A DNA stretch of 49,014 bases from positions 1 to 49,014 of the forward strand of contig NZ_CAFK01000040.1 of NCBI RefSeq assembly GCF_000239815.1, read 5' to 3'. Of this stretch, positions 1 through 8,737 are shown in pieces; position 1 is the first letter of the stretch; every line of letters starts with the position of its first letter. The notes under the pieces are model-generated. The model searched no databases. It had not been told where the DNA came from and worked only from the letters and a program-made list of their open reading frames with translations. Position numbers and translations under genes: made by a program. Source of the DNA: Bradyrhizobium sp. STM 3843. GTDB lineage: Bacteria; Pseudomonadota; Alphaproteobacteria; Rhizobiales; Xanthobacteraceae.

Positions 1-207
1 CCGGCGCCGCCACCGATGGCGCGTCCCAATCCGCCGGCGACCGCGATGGTGCGGCCATCAGCGCCGCCACCGCCGCCGCGCCCTGCACCCCCGCCACAGA
101 TGGCGCGACCCGCGCCGCCGCCGCAGATGGCACGGCCTGCGCCGCCGCCCAGGCCTGCGCCGGCTGCGCAACCGAAGAAATGTCCGCCAAACGTTCCGCA
201 TTGCTGA
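1..207 (+). CDS. C-terminal end of a proline-rich protein (partial)
   Basis: The reading frame is open from base 1 and ends at TGA 205-207, so only the last 68 codons are in the window; the true start lies upstream. The sequence is almost entirely Pro, Ala, Arg and Met, with near-repeats of the unit MARPAPPPQ, and ends in a short Cys-containing tail (KKCPPNVPHC). Such tails are usually disordered linkers at the end of exported or surface proteins. No domain is visible, so no function is proposed. High GC and codon bias make a real coding end likely, but low complexity means homology would say little. Confidence 0.6.
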   Translation, partial: PAPPPMARPNPPATAMVRPSAPPPPPRPAPPPQMARPAPPPQMARPAPPPRPAPAAQPKKCPPNVPHC

Positions 208-338
208 TCGCGCGGGGATCATGAGGCCGGCGGCGGAACGCGATTGGCGTCCGCTCGCGATGATTTCGGCCGCGGTTGCAACCGCGCGGTGTTTTCGTTA
301 TTGCCGGGCCGCCGGGTCATACGCCGTCGGTCTCTGAT

Positions 339-1778
339 GTGAAACGCCTCGGGCGACGGCGTCTTGCGGGGGCTTGTTTGGAACTGTCGATTGCCAGCGT
401 TTTGCGCGCGCTTCGCGGCTGGGGCGCCGTCGCAGCCGTCCTCTGCAGCATCACCCAGGCTGCAGCCGAGGCTCCGTCCGGCGCTGAGGGCGTCTATGCG
501 TCGGCGCCGCCGCGCCTGCTGCAGATCCGCACCCTGGTCGCAGACGCCGGGCGGCAGACATCGACCGGCTCCGGATTTCTGGTCTCACCGGACGGGCTTG
601 CGATCACCAATTATCACGTCGTCTCCGACGTGGCGCTCGAGCCCAAGACCTACCGGCTCGAATACACCGCGGCGGACGGAACTCATGGCGATGTCAGCCT
701 CCTCGCGGTCGATCTGCCGAACGACCTCGCGCTCATTCGCGTCGACAAGCATGACGCGCCATATTTCAGCTTCGACAAGGCGGCGCTCGACGGCACCTTG
801 CAGAAGGGCGAGCGGCTCTATTCGCTCGGCAATCCGCTCGACCTAGGTTTCACGATCATCGAGGGCACCTATAACGGCCTGGTCGAGCACAGCTATAACG
901 AGCACATCCATTTCACCGGCGCGCTCAATCCCGGCATGAGCGGCGGTCCTGCGGTCAATGCGCAGGGGCAGGTGGTCGGCGTCAACGTGGCCACCCGCCG
1001 CGGCGGTCAGCTGATCAGCTTCCTGGTGCCGGCACGGTTTGCGGCTGCCTTGCTGGAACGGTCGCGCGCGCGGAATCCGGCGCCTGCCGATCTGCGCAAG
1101 GATGTCACCGCGCAGCTGGCGGCATGGCGCGCGGAGCTGTACCACGCGTTCGCGGAGCAGGGATTCCGCGCGGCCTCGCTCGGGACCTATCAGGCGCCGG
1201 AAACCCGTGCATCGTGGTTCGAGTGCTGGAGCCAGACCAACGCCAGCGCCTCGCCGAAGCCGCGCGCCAGCATCAATTCGACCACCTGCACTGCAGATGC
1301 CAGCGTGTTCGTCGCATCCGACCTGAACACCGGCGCGGTCCAGATCAGCAACTCCTACGCCAAGTCGACCGATCTCAACGAATTCCAATTCGCGACCGCG
1401 CTGTCGCAGCTGGCGCAGCCGCGCCTGACCACGGGTGGTTCGTTCCGGAAATGGTACACGCCGCAGCGATGCGTGGAGGATTTCGTCGGCCTGGCCCCCA
1501 GCGCCGCGACGAACGACGGGAGTTCAGCGAACGCCGGGAATGACAGCAAAATGCTTGTCGCCGCAAAGCCCTCGTCCGCTCAATTGCCGTTGCGCGTCAT
1601 CTGGTGTGCACAGGGCTATCGCGAGTTCGAGGGCCTGTATGACGTGGTGCTGGTCGCAGTGACGCAGGACCATGGTGACGAAGCGTTGGTCTCGCGCTTG
1701 AGCCTCCAGGCGATCGCCTATGACGATGCGATGCGGCTCGGCCGGAGTTTCCTCAAAGGGCTGCAGGTCGTCCGATGA
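339..1778 (+). CDS. Exported trypsin-like serine protease (S1/HtrA-type fold)
   Basis: This is a probable periplasmic or secreted serine endopeptidase. Counting from the GTG at 339, the catalytic triad is visible as His93 (TNYHVVSD), Asp129 (NDLALIRVD) and Ser201 (NPGMSGGPAV), in the order and spacing of the trypsin-like HtrA fold. There is no recognisable PDZ domain; about 230 residues of unassigned C-terminal region follow, with several cysteines. The start is uncertain. A frame-compatible TTG lies at 276, but GTG 339 gives a basic N-terminus, a hydrophobic stretch and an Ala-rich cleavage region, which fits a signal peptide; TTG 378 is also possible. The stop overlaps the next gene by 4 bases, so the two are probably translationally coupled. 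The substrate is unknown. Confidence 0.85.
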   Translation: MKRLGRRRLAGACLELSIASVLRALRGWGAVAAVLCSITQAAAEAPSGAEGVYASAPPRLLQIRTLVADAGRQTSTGSGFLVSPDGLAITNYHVVSDVALEPKTYRLEYTAADGTHGDVSLLAVDLPNDLALIRVDKHDAPYFSFDKAALDGTLQKGERLYSLGNPLDLGFTIIEGTYNGLVEHSYNEHIHFTGALNPGMSGGPAVNAQGQVVGVNVATRRGGQLISFLVPARFAAALLERSRARNPAPADLRKDVTAQLAAWRAELYHAFAEQGFRAASLGTYQAPETRASWFECWSQTNASASPKPRASINSTTCTADASVFVASDLNTGAVQISNSYAKSTDLNEFQFATALSQLAQPRLTTGGSFRKWYTPQRCVEDFVGLAPSAATNDGSSANAGNDSKMLVAAKPSSAQLPLRVIWCAQGYREFEGLYDVVLVAVTQDHGDEALVSRLSLQAIAYDDAMRLGRSFLKGLQVVR

Positions 1779-2737
1779 TCTGGGTCGAGATTCTCTCCCG
1801 GCATCGCGACGTCGTCGGACGCTTTCGCGTCGATCGCGCCGAGATCACGATCGGCCGCGGCTATGACAACGACGTCATCGTCGATGATCCCTATGTCGCC
1901 GCGCAGCACGTCCGCATCGTCAGGGATGACGCCGGACGGCTGGTGGCGGAGGATCTCGGCAGCGCGAACGGTCTTTATCTCGAGAAGAGCAGGAGCCGTT
2001 GTGCACGCGTCGTGCTGGACGGGGTGCAGCCGATCCGGATCGGGCAGAGCCTGGTGCGCATCCGCGAGAGCGGCCATGCGGTCGAGCCCGAGCGGCTCGC
2101 GGGGTCAGAGCGCCGATCCCTGCTGGTCTGGGCCGCGGTCGGCCTAGGGCTCGTCCTGCTCGGCATCGATGCGCTACTCATCTGGTTCGGCCAGACCTCC
2201 GAGGCGCATCTGTCGGACTATCTGCTGCCCTCGCTGACCTTGGTCGGCACGGCGGCCGCCTGGGTCGGCATATGGTCCCTGCTGTCACGTCTGTTCGCCG
2301 GCCGCTCCATGTTTCTGCACCACGTCCTGATCGCGGAAGCGGGAATGCTGGCGTTCTGGCTCTACACCGCGTTTGCGCAGTTCTCCTCGTTTGCCCTGAC
2401 CTTGCCGGGCGTGTTCTCCTACCAATACATCGCGTCCTGGCTGGTGCTCGCCGCGATCTGTTTCCTGCATCTGCGCGAGGTCGGCCGCACCCATCTGGTG
2501 GCAAAGGGCGTCGTGGTCGGGCTGCTGCTGGGCACCGCGATCGCCGTTCAGACGCTGCAGCGGTCCGAGGCCTTTGCCAATTCGGGCCGGCAGACCATTT
2601 CCCACGTCCTCATGCCGCCATCCTTGCGCCTGGTCCCGCTGCGGGACGAGGGGGCCTTCATGGGCGACATCGAACAGCTGAAGTCCAAGCTGGACGCTGA
2701 TCGCGCCGAGGTGCGCAAGACCAGCCCTGATCGTTGA
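1775..2737 (+). CDS. FHA-domain multi-pass membrane protein
   Basis: The N-terminal 90 residues form a forkhead-associated domain, a phosphothreonine-binding module. Visible landmarks are the GR pair at 27-28, His45 in the AQHVRI segment and the LGSANG turn at 61-66. Residues from about 113 onward contain several hydrophobic helices (near 115-137, 148-169, 180-200, 208-232 and 244-262), followed by a short charged tail. The ATG overlaps the stop of the upstream protease (ATGA), which suggests one transcript and a shared job. One possibility is a membrane sensor that recruits a phosphorylated partner and controls the exported protease; that is inference from adjacency only. No kinase or phosphatase gene lies in the visible neighbourhood. 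Confidence 0.85.
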   Translation: MIWVEILSRHRDVVGRFRVDRAEITIGRGYDNDVIVDDPYVAAQHVRIVRDDAGRLVAEDLGSANGLYLEKSRSRCARVVLDGVQPIRIGQSLVRIRESGHAVEPERLAGSERRSLLVWAAVGLGLVLLGIDALLIWFGQTSEAHLSDYLLPSLTLVGTAAAWVGIWSLLSRLFAGRSMFLHHVLIAEAGMLAFWLYTAFAQFSSFALTLPGVFSYQYIASWLVLAAICFLHLREVGRTHLVAKGVVVGLLLGTAIAVQTLQRSEAFANSGRQTISHVLMPPSLRLVPLRDEGAFMGDIEQLKSKLDADRAEVRKTSPDR

Positions 2738-2864
2738 GCTCATCAAAGCTGATGGAACTTTAAAGCCACACCTTCCGGCGCAATCCGGACGTCGGCGTTG
2801 CCTTAGGTTGCAAAAGTCCTGGTTCCCGTCATACCGTGACCCCGGGGAACTACGGGGGGTGGCA

Positions 2865-3386
2865 ATGGAATGGCGTGGGGTTGCGGGGCTGGGCTTGGCG
2901 TTGCTGGTATCTGGGTGCCTGACCGGAAAGGAAGGCACCGAATATGCTGTCATGGCGCAGAAGATCGGCGCGCCACGCTCCGGGCAGTCGCGGATCGTGA
3001 TCATGAGCCAGAAAGACGCTTGGCTGGATCGGACGTCGTGTGACGCCAAGGTCGACGGGGTCGCGCTCAACCGGCTGCTGCCGGGGACTTATGTCTACAT
3101 CGATCGGCCGGCCGGGCCGCATCATCTGGTTGCGACCCAGATCCTGTTTCCGGGCGATTCCAGCCTCGATTTCAACACCGAGCCGGGTCGGACCTATTTC
3201 TATTCGATCAGGCCGAGTGAACGCTCCAGAGCGATGCAGGGCGGTGCGATTGTCTTTGGTCTGGTCGGGGCTGGCGTGATGGCGGCGGCTTCGTCAGGAG
3301 CCGACAACAAGGGTCCGGTCGATTTCGTTCCGCTCCAGGAGGACCAGGCGAGACCCGCCCTCGCCGAGCTTTTGCAGGCCGAATAG
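2865..3386 (+). CDS. Small lipoprotein, DUF2846-like
   Basis: This is a 173-residue exported protein with a short hydrophobic leader and a lipobox, LLVSGC, with the lipidated Cys at position 18. The start ATG 2865 is preceded by a G-rich stretch, and a longer frame from TTG 2808 would bury the leader, so the ATG is preferred. The mature part has an alternating beta pattern with a PGTYVYI-like segment and a late hydrophobic, glycine-rich stretch, resembling the DUF2846 family of small envelope lipoproteins whose role is not established. It is read in the same direction as its neighbours but is separated from the FHA gene by about 130 bases and sits just upstream of the rpsB promoter. Confidence 0.75.
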   Translation: MEWRGVAGLGLALLVSGCLTGKEGTEYAVMAQKIGAPRSGQSRIVIMSQKDAWLDRTSCDAKVDGVALNRLLPGTYVYIDRPAGPHHLVATQILFPGDSSLDFNTEPGRTYFYSIRPSERSRAMQGGAIVFGLVGAGVMAAASSGADNKGPVDFVPLQEDQARPALAELLQAE

Positions 3387-3397
3387 GCCCAATTTCC

Positions 3398-3425
3398 TTG
3401 CGTTGCGCGAAAATCCGGCTATATA
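3398..3425 (+). promoter_or_regulatory. Candidate housekeeping promoter of rpsB-tsf
   Basis: A TTGCGT hexamer at 3398-3403 and TATATA at 3420-3425 are separated by 16 bases, close to the sigma-70-type consensus of alphaproteobacteria. A start about 7 bases downstream would give a leader of roughly 110 nucleotides before the rpsB ATG. Read from sequence only. Confidence 0.5.
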
Positions 3426-3511
3426 GCGCGCCATCTCACACGGAAACTTGGCTCTCTTGAGAGGGCGTCCGGTGGCAAACCGGGCCGCGAGGCTCGCATT
3501 TGCTCACGCGT

Positions 3512-3533
3512 TTCCGGAGGAACCAACCGGAGA
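3512..3533 (+). promoter_or_regulatory. Hairpin overlapping the rpsB ribosome-binding site
   Basis: TTCCGG (3512-3517) can pair with CCGGAG (3527-3532, one G-U), leaving a 9-base loop. The 3' arm overlaps the GGAGA Shine-Dalgarno element at 3529-3533, which lies 8 bases before the ATG at 3542. Such a structure could mask ribosome entry. E. coli rpsB is known to be autoregulated by S2 at its leader; whether this hairpin plays that part is inference. Confidence 0.4.
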
Positions 3534-3541
3534 ATAGATCC

Positions 3542-4534
3542 ATGGCGCTGCCCGATTTCACTATGCGTCAGCTGCTCGAAGCTGGCGTTCACTTTGGCCA
3601 CCAGTCTCACCGCTGGAATCCGAAAATGGCCGATTTCATTTTCGGGACCCGTAACAACATCCACATTATCGATCTCGCCCAGACCGTGCCGCTGCTGCAC
3701 ACGGCGCTGCAGGCCGTCAGCGACACCGTCGCCAAGGGCGGCCGCATCCTGTTCGTCGGCACCAAGCGCCAGGCGCAGGACACTGTTGCCGACGCGGCGA
3801 AGCGCTGCGCGCAGTATTTCGTCAACTCGCGCTGGCTCGGCGGCACGCTGACCAACTGGAAGACGATCTCGGCCTCGATCAAGCGGCTGCGTCATCTCGA
3901 CGAGGTTTTATCCTCGGGCGAAGCCAACTCCTACACCAAGAAGGAGCGGCTGACTCTGCAGCGCGAGCGCGACAAGCTCGACCGCTCGCTCGGCGGCATC
4001 AAGGACATGGGCGGCCTGCCCGACATGATCTTCGTGATCGACACCAACAAGGAAGACATCGCGATCCAGGAGGCCCAGCGCCTCAATATCCCGGTCGCCG
4101 CGATCGTCGACACCAATTGCGATCCGAAGGGCATCACCTATGTGGTGCCGGGCAATGACGACGCCGGCCGCGCCATCTCGCTGTATTGCGAGCTGATCGC
4201 GCGCGCTGCGATCGACGGCATTTCGCGGGCACAAGGCGAGCTCGGCATCGACATCGGCGCCTCCGCGACGCCGATCGAGGAGGAGCTGCCGACGGCGCCG
4301 ACCGCCTCGACGTTCCAGGGCCTGCCTGGTCCGCGCGGCACCGCCGACGACCTCAAGAAGCTCACCGGCGTGTCCGGCACGATCGAGAAGAAGCTGAACG
4401 ATCTCGGCATCTTCCACTACTGGCAGCTCGCCGAGCTCAACCACGACACCGCGCACCAGGTCGCCGAGGAAGTCGGTCTTCCGAACCGGGCCGATGCCTG
4501 GGTCGCCCAGGCGAAGTCGCTGGCCGACGCTTAA
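3542..4534 (+). CDS. rpsB: 30S ribosomal protein S2 with C-terminal extension
   Basis: This is a structural protein of the small ribosomal subunit. The N-terminus [20 protein letters not shown] and the following HRWNPKM segment are diagnostic of S2. The start ATG 3542 has a GGAGA element 8 bases upstream; the frame is open further upstream, but without S2-like sequence. At 330 residues it is much longer than E. coli S2 (241). The extra C-terminal part, from about residue 265, is a linker followed by an acidic helical segment with a helix-hairpin-helix look ([16 protein letters not shown]), as is usual for S2 in Bradyrhizobium and relatives. It is followed by tsf, the classic rpsB-tsf pairing. 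Confidence 0.97.
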   Translation: MALPDFTMRQLLEAGVHFGHQSHRWNPKMADFIFGTRNNIHIIDLAQTVPLLHTALQAVSDTVAKGGRILFVGTKRQAQDTVADAAKRCAQYFVNSRWLGGTLTNWKTISASIKRLRHLDEVLSSGEANSYTKKERLTLQRERDKLDRSLGGIKDMGGLPDMIFVIDTNKEDIAIQEAQRLNIPVAAIVDTNCDPKGITYVVPGNDDAGRAISLYCELIARAAIDGISRAQGELGIDIGASATPIEEELPTAPTASTFQGLPGPRGTADDLKKLTGVSGTIEKKLNDLGIFHYWQLAELNHDTAHQVAEEVGLPNRADAWVAQAKSLADA

Positions 4535-4551
4535 TTAAAGCCCACATGCTG

Positions 4552-4574
4552 TGGCCGGCGTCACACGCCGGCCA
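4552..4574 (+). terminator. Intergenic hairpin between rpsB and tsf (attenuator-like)
   Basis: A perfect inverted repeat GGCCGGCGT / ACGCCGGCC (4553-4561 and 4565-4573) closes a 3-base loop, with an additional T-A pair outside. No run of T follows, so it is unlikely to be a full intrinsic terminator. It may act as a partial attenuator or RNA-stability element that sets the S2 to EF-Ts ratio. Confidence 0.5.
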
Positions 4575-4661
4575 TCACGACCGATCTACGGATTTCCTGG
4601 AGACGGACGGCGCGCGCGATTCGGCGCGGCCCGCGCTCCGCCAGGCAAAAGGACGCTCACA

Positions 4662-5585
4662 ATGGCTACTATCACCGCAGCGATGGTCAAGGACCTGCGC
4701 GAGTCGACCGGCGCAGGCATGATGGATTGCAAGGCCGCGCTCACCGAGACCGACGGCGATATCCAGGCCGCGCAGGATTGGCTGCGCAAGAAGGGCCTCT
4801 CCAAGGCGGCGAAGAAGGCCGGCCGCGTCGCGGCTGAGGGTCTGATCGGCGCGCTGACCTCGGGCAAGAAGGGCGTGCTGGTCGAGGTCAACTCCGAGAC
4901 CGACTTCGTCGCGCGCAATGAGCACTTCCAGGGCCTCGTGAAGCTGATCGCGCAGGTCGCGCTCGACGTCGGCGCCGATGTCGAGAAGATCAAGGCGGCC
5001 AAGGTCGGCAGCATCACCGTGGAGGCTGCGATCGCGGACTCGATCGCGACCATCGGCGAGAACCAGACGCTGCGCCGTGCCGCCAGCCTCGAGGTCGGCC
5101 AGGGCGTGGTGTCGAGCTACGTTCATGGCGCCGTGATCGAAGGCGCCGGCAAGATGGGCGTCATCGTCACGCTGGAATCGCCCGGCAAGACCGATGAGCT
5201 GGCGCATCTCGGCCGTCAGCTCGCGATGCATGTCGCGGCCGCCAATCCGCAGGCGATCGAGCCTGCGGGCCTGGACGCTGATCTCGTGAAGCGCGAGAAG
5301 GACGTGCTCGCCGACAAGTACCGTCAGCAGGGCAAGCCGGAAAACGTGATCGAGAAGATCGTCGAATCCGGCCTGAAGACCTTCTACAAGGAGGTCTGTC
5401 TGCTCGAGCAGGCCTTCATCCATGACAGCGGCAAGTCGGTCGCGCAGGCGCTGAAGGAAGCCGAGGGCAAGGTCGGTGGTCCGATCAAGGTCGCCGGCTT
5501 CGTGCGTTACGCGCTGGGCGAGGGCATCGAGAAGGAAGAGACCGACTTCGCCGCCGAAGTCGCCGCCGCCAGCGGCAAGAAGTAA
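4662..5585 (+). CDS. tsf: Translation elongation factor Ts
   Basis: EF-Ts is the nucleotide exchange factor that recycles EF-Tu-GDP to EF-Tu-GTP in the cytoplasm. The N-terminal UBA-like domain is clear ([20 protein letters not shown]), including the family signature around TGAGMMDCK, followed by the SETDFVARN motif of the core domain. The protein is 307 residues, the normal bacterial length. The start at 4662 was chosen because the family sequence begins there; the frame is open upstream without homology. It lies 127 bases after rpsB, with a hairpin in between, and precedes pyrH and frr, the usual bacterial translation cluster. Confidence 0.97.
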   Translation: MATITAAMVKDLRESTGAGMMDCKAALTETDGDIQAAQDWLRKKGLSKAAKKAGRVAAEGLIGALTSGKKGVLVEVNSETDFVARNEHFQGLVKLIAQVALDVGADVEKIKAAKVGSITVEAAIADSIATIGENQTLRRAASLEVGQGVVSSYVHGAVIEGAGKMGVIVTLESPGKTDELAHLGRQLAMHVAAANPQAIEPAGLDADLVKREKDVLADKYRQQGKPENVIEKIVESGLKTFYKEVCLLEQAFIHDSGKSVAQALKEAEGKVGGPIKVAGFVRYALGEGIEKEETDFAAEVAAASGKK

Positions 5586-5607
5586 GCAAAGGCGGACATG
5601 GGAAGGC

Positions 5608-5627
5608 CCGGCGCCATGCGGCGCCGG
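5608..5627 (+). terminator. Hairpin between tsf and pyrH
   Basis: CCGGCGCC (5608-5615) and GGCGCCGG (5620-5627) form a perfect 8-base stem with a 4-base loop, 23 bases after the tsf stop. There is no T-tract, so it is more likely an RNA-stability or partial termination element than a full terminator. Confidence 0.4.
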
Positions 5628-5654
5628 CTTGCGCGGGATAGGGAAGCATAGCAC

Positions 5655-6365
5655 ATGGCTGAGCCGGTCTATCGTCGCGTCGTGGTCAAGCTGTCCGGCG
5701 AATATCTCGCAGGGCCCCATGCCTTCGGCATCGACCAGCCGACGGTCGACCGCATCGCCGGCGACCTGATCGCAGCGCAACAGCTCGGCGTCGAGATTGC
5801 CGTCGTCGTCGGGGGCGGTAACATGGTTCGTGGCGTATCGGCCCAGGGGGTCTCGCGGACCACCGGCGACACCATGGGCATGCTCGCCACGATCATGAAC
5901 TGCCTGGCTCTGGAAGCCGCGATCGAGCGCAAGGGCACGCCGGCCAAGGCGCTGTCGGCCTTCGTGATGCCGGAGATCTGCGAGCTGTTTACCCGCGCTG
6001 CAGCGCACAAGCATCTGGCCGAGGGCCGGATCCTGCTGCTCGGTGGCGGCACTGGTAACCCGTTCTTTACGACCGACACCACGGCCGTGCTGCGGGCTGC
6101 GGAGATCAATGCCCAGGCGGTGCTCAAGGCGACCAATGTCGACGGCGTCTATAGCGCCGATCCGAAGCAGGATCCCGCGGCGCAGCGATTTGACCGACTG
6201 ACCCATTCCCAGGCGATCGAGGGCGGCTACAAGGTGATGGATGCGACCGCATTCGCGCTTGCTCGCGAGACGTCGCTGCCTATCATTGTGTTCTCGATTG
6301 CCGAACCCGGCTCGATCGGTGCCATGTTGCAGGGCGCGGGTCGCGGCACCATCGTCGCCGGCTGA
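5655..6365 (+). CDS. pyrH: Uridylate kinase (UMP kinase)
   Basis: This enzyme phosphorylates UMP to UDP with ATP, a step of pyrimidine nucleotide synthesis in the cytoplasm. It belongs to the amino-acid-kinase fold. The N-terminal VVKLSGEYL segment, the glycine-rich [13 protein letters not shown] loop near residue 50, the [11 protein letters not shown] segment and the [13 protein letters not shown] motif are all characteristic. At 236 residues it matches the family (E. coli 241). The bacterial enzyme is typically a hexamer regulated by UTP and GTP. It sits between tsf and frr, the canonical order. Confidence 0.97.
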   Translation: MAEPVYRRVVVKLSGEYLAGPHAFGIDQPTVDRIAGDLIAAQQLGVEIAVVVGGGNMVRGVSAQGVSRTTGDTMGMLATIMNCLALEAAIERKGTPAKALSAFVMPEICELFTRAAAHKHLAEGRILLLGGGTGNPFFTTDTTAVLRAAEINAQAVLKATNVDGVYSADPKQDPAAQRFDRLTHSQAIEGGYKVMDATAFALARETSLPIIVFSIAEPGSIGAMLQGAGRGTIVAG

Positions 6366-6386
6366 CCCGCGCGGGCGGCCGCCGAC

Positions 6387-6419
6387 CGGTTCGTCCGCTC
6401 GCAGCGAGCGGTCGAACCG
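6387..6419 (+). terminator. Long near-perfect hairpin between pyrH and frr
   Basis: CGGTTCG-T-CCGCTCG (6387-6401) pairs with CGAGCGG-T-CGAACCG (6405-6419): 14 base pairs interrupted by one T-T mismatch, around a CAG loop. It starts 21 bases after the pyrH stop. The downstream sequence is A-rich on this strand, with no T-run. It could terminate, process or stabilise the pyrH message. Confidence 0.55.
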
Positions 6420-6532
6420 AAAGCGAAACAAGGATTTGCTGATAGTCCTTCCGAATCCGAAGCAAGCGCGATGCGAAACTTAAAGACGCGCAAGTCGGAT
6501 GCGAAGCGACGGGTTGCAGAAAGGAAAGCGTG

Positions 6533-7096
6533 ATGTCCACCGGACCGTTCGACCTCAACGAATTGAAGCGCCGCATGCATGGCGCCACCCAGTCGCTCAA
6601 GCATGAACTCAACGGTCTGCGCACCGGCCGTGCCTCGGCCTCGATGCTCGAGCCGGTCCAGGTCGAGGCCTATGGCTCGCACATGCCGCTCAATCAGCTT
6701 GCGACCGTATCGGTGCCGGAGCCGCGGCTGTTGTCGGTCCAGGTCTGGGACCGCTCGATGGTGAAGGCGGTGGAAAAGGCGATCGTCGATTCCAATCTCG
6801 GGCTGACGCCGGCGACCGAAGGGCAGGTGCTGCGCCTGCGCGTTCCCGAACTGAACCAGGAGCGCCGCAAGGAGCTCGTCAAGGTCGCGCATAAATATGC
6901 GGAAGCCGCGCGCGTTGCCGTGCGCCACGTCCGTCGCGACGGTCTCGATACCGTCAAGAAGCTGGAAAAGAATCACGAGATTTCCGAGGACGATCAGGAG
7001 CGCTTCGCTGCCGACGTGCAGAAGGCGACGGATGCCGTGATCGCCGAGATCGACCAGATGCTGGCGGCGAAGGAAAAGGAAATCCTGACCGTCTGA
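6533..7096 (+). CDS. frr: Ribosome recycling factor
   Basis: RRF works with EF-G to split post-termination ribosomes. The 187-residue protein has the two-part layout of the family: a long three-helix bundle and a small beta domain around [19 protein letters not shown]. The conserved segments [11 protein letters not shown] and [14 protein letters not shown] are present. ATG 6533 was chosen over GTG 6530 because an AAGGAAAG element sits at a good distance and the family sequence begins here. The gene lies 12 bases upstream of uppS and is probably co-transcribed with it. Confidence 0.97.
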   Translation: MSTGPFDLNELKRRMHGATQSLKHELNGLRTGRASASMLEPVQVEAYGSHMPLNQLATVSVPEPRLLSVQVWDRSMVKAVEKAIVDSNLGLTPATEGQVLRLRVPELNQERRKELVKVAHKYAEAARVAVRHVRRDGLDTVKKLEKNHEISEDDQERFAADVQKATDAVIAEIDQMLAAKEKEILTV

Positions 7097-7108
7097 AGGG
7101 TGCATCTC

Positions 7109-7867
7109 ATGTCCAATGCCGCGGCCCCGGTGACGGAGGCGTCGGGCCGGCCCGATGGGCCGGCTCATGTCGCCATCATCATGGATGGCAATGGCCGCTG
7201 GGCCGCGGCCCGCGGGCTGCCGCGCGCCGAGGGACATCGCCGCGGCGTCGATGCGCTGAGGCGCGTGGTCAGCGCATGCCCTGAGCTCGGCATCCGCCAT
7301 CTCACGATCTATTCCTTCAGCTCGGAAAACTGGTCGCGCCCGGCCAGCGAGATCGGCGATCTGTTCGGCCTGCTGCGGCGCTTCATCCGCAATGATCTTG
7401 CGACACTGCATCGCGACGGCGTGCGGGTGCGGGTGATCGGCGAGCGAACCGGGCTGGAGGCCGACATCTGTGCGCTCCTGAGCGAGGCCGAGGAGCTGAC
7501 CCGTCACAACACCAAACTCACGCTGGTGGTCGCGTTCAACTACGGCTCGCGCCAGGAGATCGCGCGCGCCGCGCGAGAGCTAGCGCGCGAGGTGGCCGAA
7601 GGCAAGCGCGACGTCGCGTCCATCGATGCCGAGGCGATCAGCAGCCATCTCGATACGCCCGACATTCCCGACCCCGATCTCATCATCCGCACCAGCGGCG
7701 AGCAGCGGCTGTCGAATTTCCTGATGTGGCAGGCTGCCTATAGTGAGCTGGTTTTTGTGCCCATTCACTGGCCCGACTTCGACAAGGCCGCGCTCGAAGG
7801 CGCGATCGCCGAGTTCGGCCGGCGGGAACGTCGCTTCGGCGGCCTCGTGGCGAAAACCGCATCGTGA
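7109..7867 (+). CDS. uppS: Isoprenyl transferase (undecaprenyl diphosphate synthase)
   Basis: This enzyme condenses isopentenyl diphosphate onto farnesyl diphosphate to make undecaprenyl diphosphate, the lipid carrier for peptidoglycan and O-antigen. The cis-prenyltransferase signature [11 protein letters not shown] is at residues 22-32, with the catalytic Asp26; FSSENWSRP and the C-terminal [19 protein letters not shown] motif are also present. The length, 252 residues, is normal. GAAGGG lies 8 bases before ATG 7109, favouring it over GTG 7100. The stop overlaps the cdsA start by 4 bases (GTGA), indicating translational coupling. Confidence 0.96.
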   Translation: MSNAAAPVTEASGRPDGPAHVAIIMDGNGRWAAARGLPRAEGHRRGVDALRRVVSACPELGIRHLTIYSFSSENWSRPASEIGDLFGLLRRFIRNDLATLHRDGVRVRVIGERTGLEADICALLSEAEELTRHNTKLTLVVAFNYGSRQEIARAARELAREVAEGKRDVASIDAEAISSHLDTPDIPDPDLIIRTSGEQRLSNFLMWQAAYSELVFVPIHWPDFDKAALEGAIAEFGRRERRFGGLVAKTAS

Positions 7868-8733
7868 GCAAAACCGACACCGCAAGCGCTGCCGACGCCG
7901 CCAAGGGGGCGCAGCCAAACAAGGGTGCGCAGCATAATTTGCTCATGCGCGTGGCGGCAGCCGTGGTGCTGATCCCGCTCGCCCTTGGCGCGGCCTATGC
8001 CGGCGGCGTGTTCTGGACCGCGCTCGTGACGGTGGCGGCTGTCGGGCTCTATGTCGAATGGCTGATGGTGGTCGGGGAGGTGCGCGCGGTCGGCGTCACC
8101 GTGACCGGCGCGTTGCTGCTCGCCATCTCCGGTGTGTGCCTTGCGCTTGGCCTCGTCGATTTTGCAGTCGTCGTTCTCGGGCTTGGACTTGTCGTGGTCG
8201 TCATGCTGGCTGCCGGCCATCGCAGCTGGGCCGCGGCTGGGTTCGTCTACACGGCGGCCGCACAGCTCGCTTCGGTGCTGGTGCGGCTTGATTACGACCA
8301 TGGCTGGTTCGCGCTGGTGCTGGTGCTTCTAGTGGTGTGGGCGAGCGATATCGGCGGCTATGTTGCGGGACGCGGCCTCGGCGGGCCGAAGCTTGCCCCG
8401 CGGATCAGCCCGAACAAGACCTGGGCCGGTGCGATCGGTGGCTTTGTCGGCAGTCTGGTTGTCGCTGCCGGATGGGCGGCGTCGGGCGCCGGCAATTTGG
8501 GACCGCTGCTCGCCGTTGCTGCCGTTCTGTCCGTTGTGTCGCAGCTCGGCGATCTCTTCGAGTCCGCGGTCAAGCGGCACTTCGGGGTCAAGGATTCCAG
8601 TCACATTATCCCGGGCCATGGCGGCCTGTTGGATCGACTCGACGGTTACGTCGCCGCGATTGTGTTCGCGGCCATTTTAGGCTTGGTGCGGGGCGGCCTC
8701 GATGGCGTCGGCCGCGGTCTCTTGATGTGGTGA
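7864..8733 (+). CDS. cdsA: Phosphatidate cytidylyltransferase
   Basis: CdsA makes CDP-diacylglycerol from phosphatidic acid and CTP at the inner membrane, feeding all phospholipid synthesis. The 289-residue protein has multiple hydrophobic segments from about residue 25 onward and the CDS signature near the C-terminus: [20 protein letters not shown] followed by GLLDRLDG. The GTG start overlaps the uppS stop. The first 20 residues are polar and low-complexity, so a slightly later start cannot be excluded. The uppS-cdsA-dxr order is conserved widely in proteobacteria. Confidence 0.96.
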   Translation: MSKTDTASAADAAKGAQPNKGAQHNLLMRVAAAVVLIPLALGAAYAGGVFWTALVTVAAVGLYVEWLMVVGEVRAVGVTVTGALLLAISGVCLALGLVDFAVVVLGLGLVVVVMLAAGHRSWAAAGFVYTAAAQLASVLVRLDYDHGWFALVLVLLVVWASDIGGYVAGRGLGGPKLAPRISPNKTWAGAIGGFVGSLVVAAGWAASGAGNLGPLLAVAAVLSVVSQLGDLFESAVKRHFGVKDSSHIIPGHGGLLDRLDGYVAAIVFAAILGLVRGGLDGVGRGLLMW

Positions 8734-8737
8734 AACC

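Noticed and set aside
4575..6431. Very long minus-strand open frame opposite tsf and pyrH
   Set aside because: It lies antisense to two certain genes and exists because high-GC codon bias removes stops on the other strand. No recognisable protein sequence.
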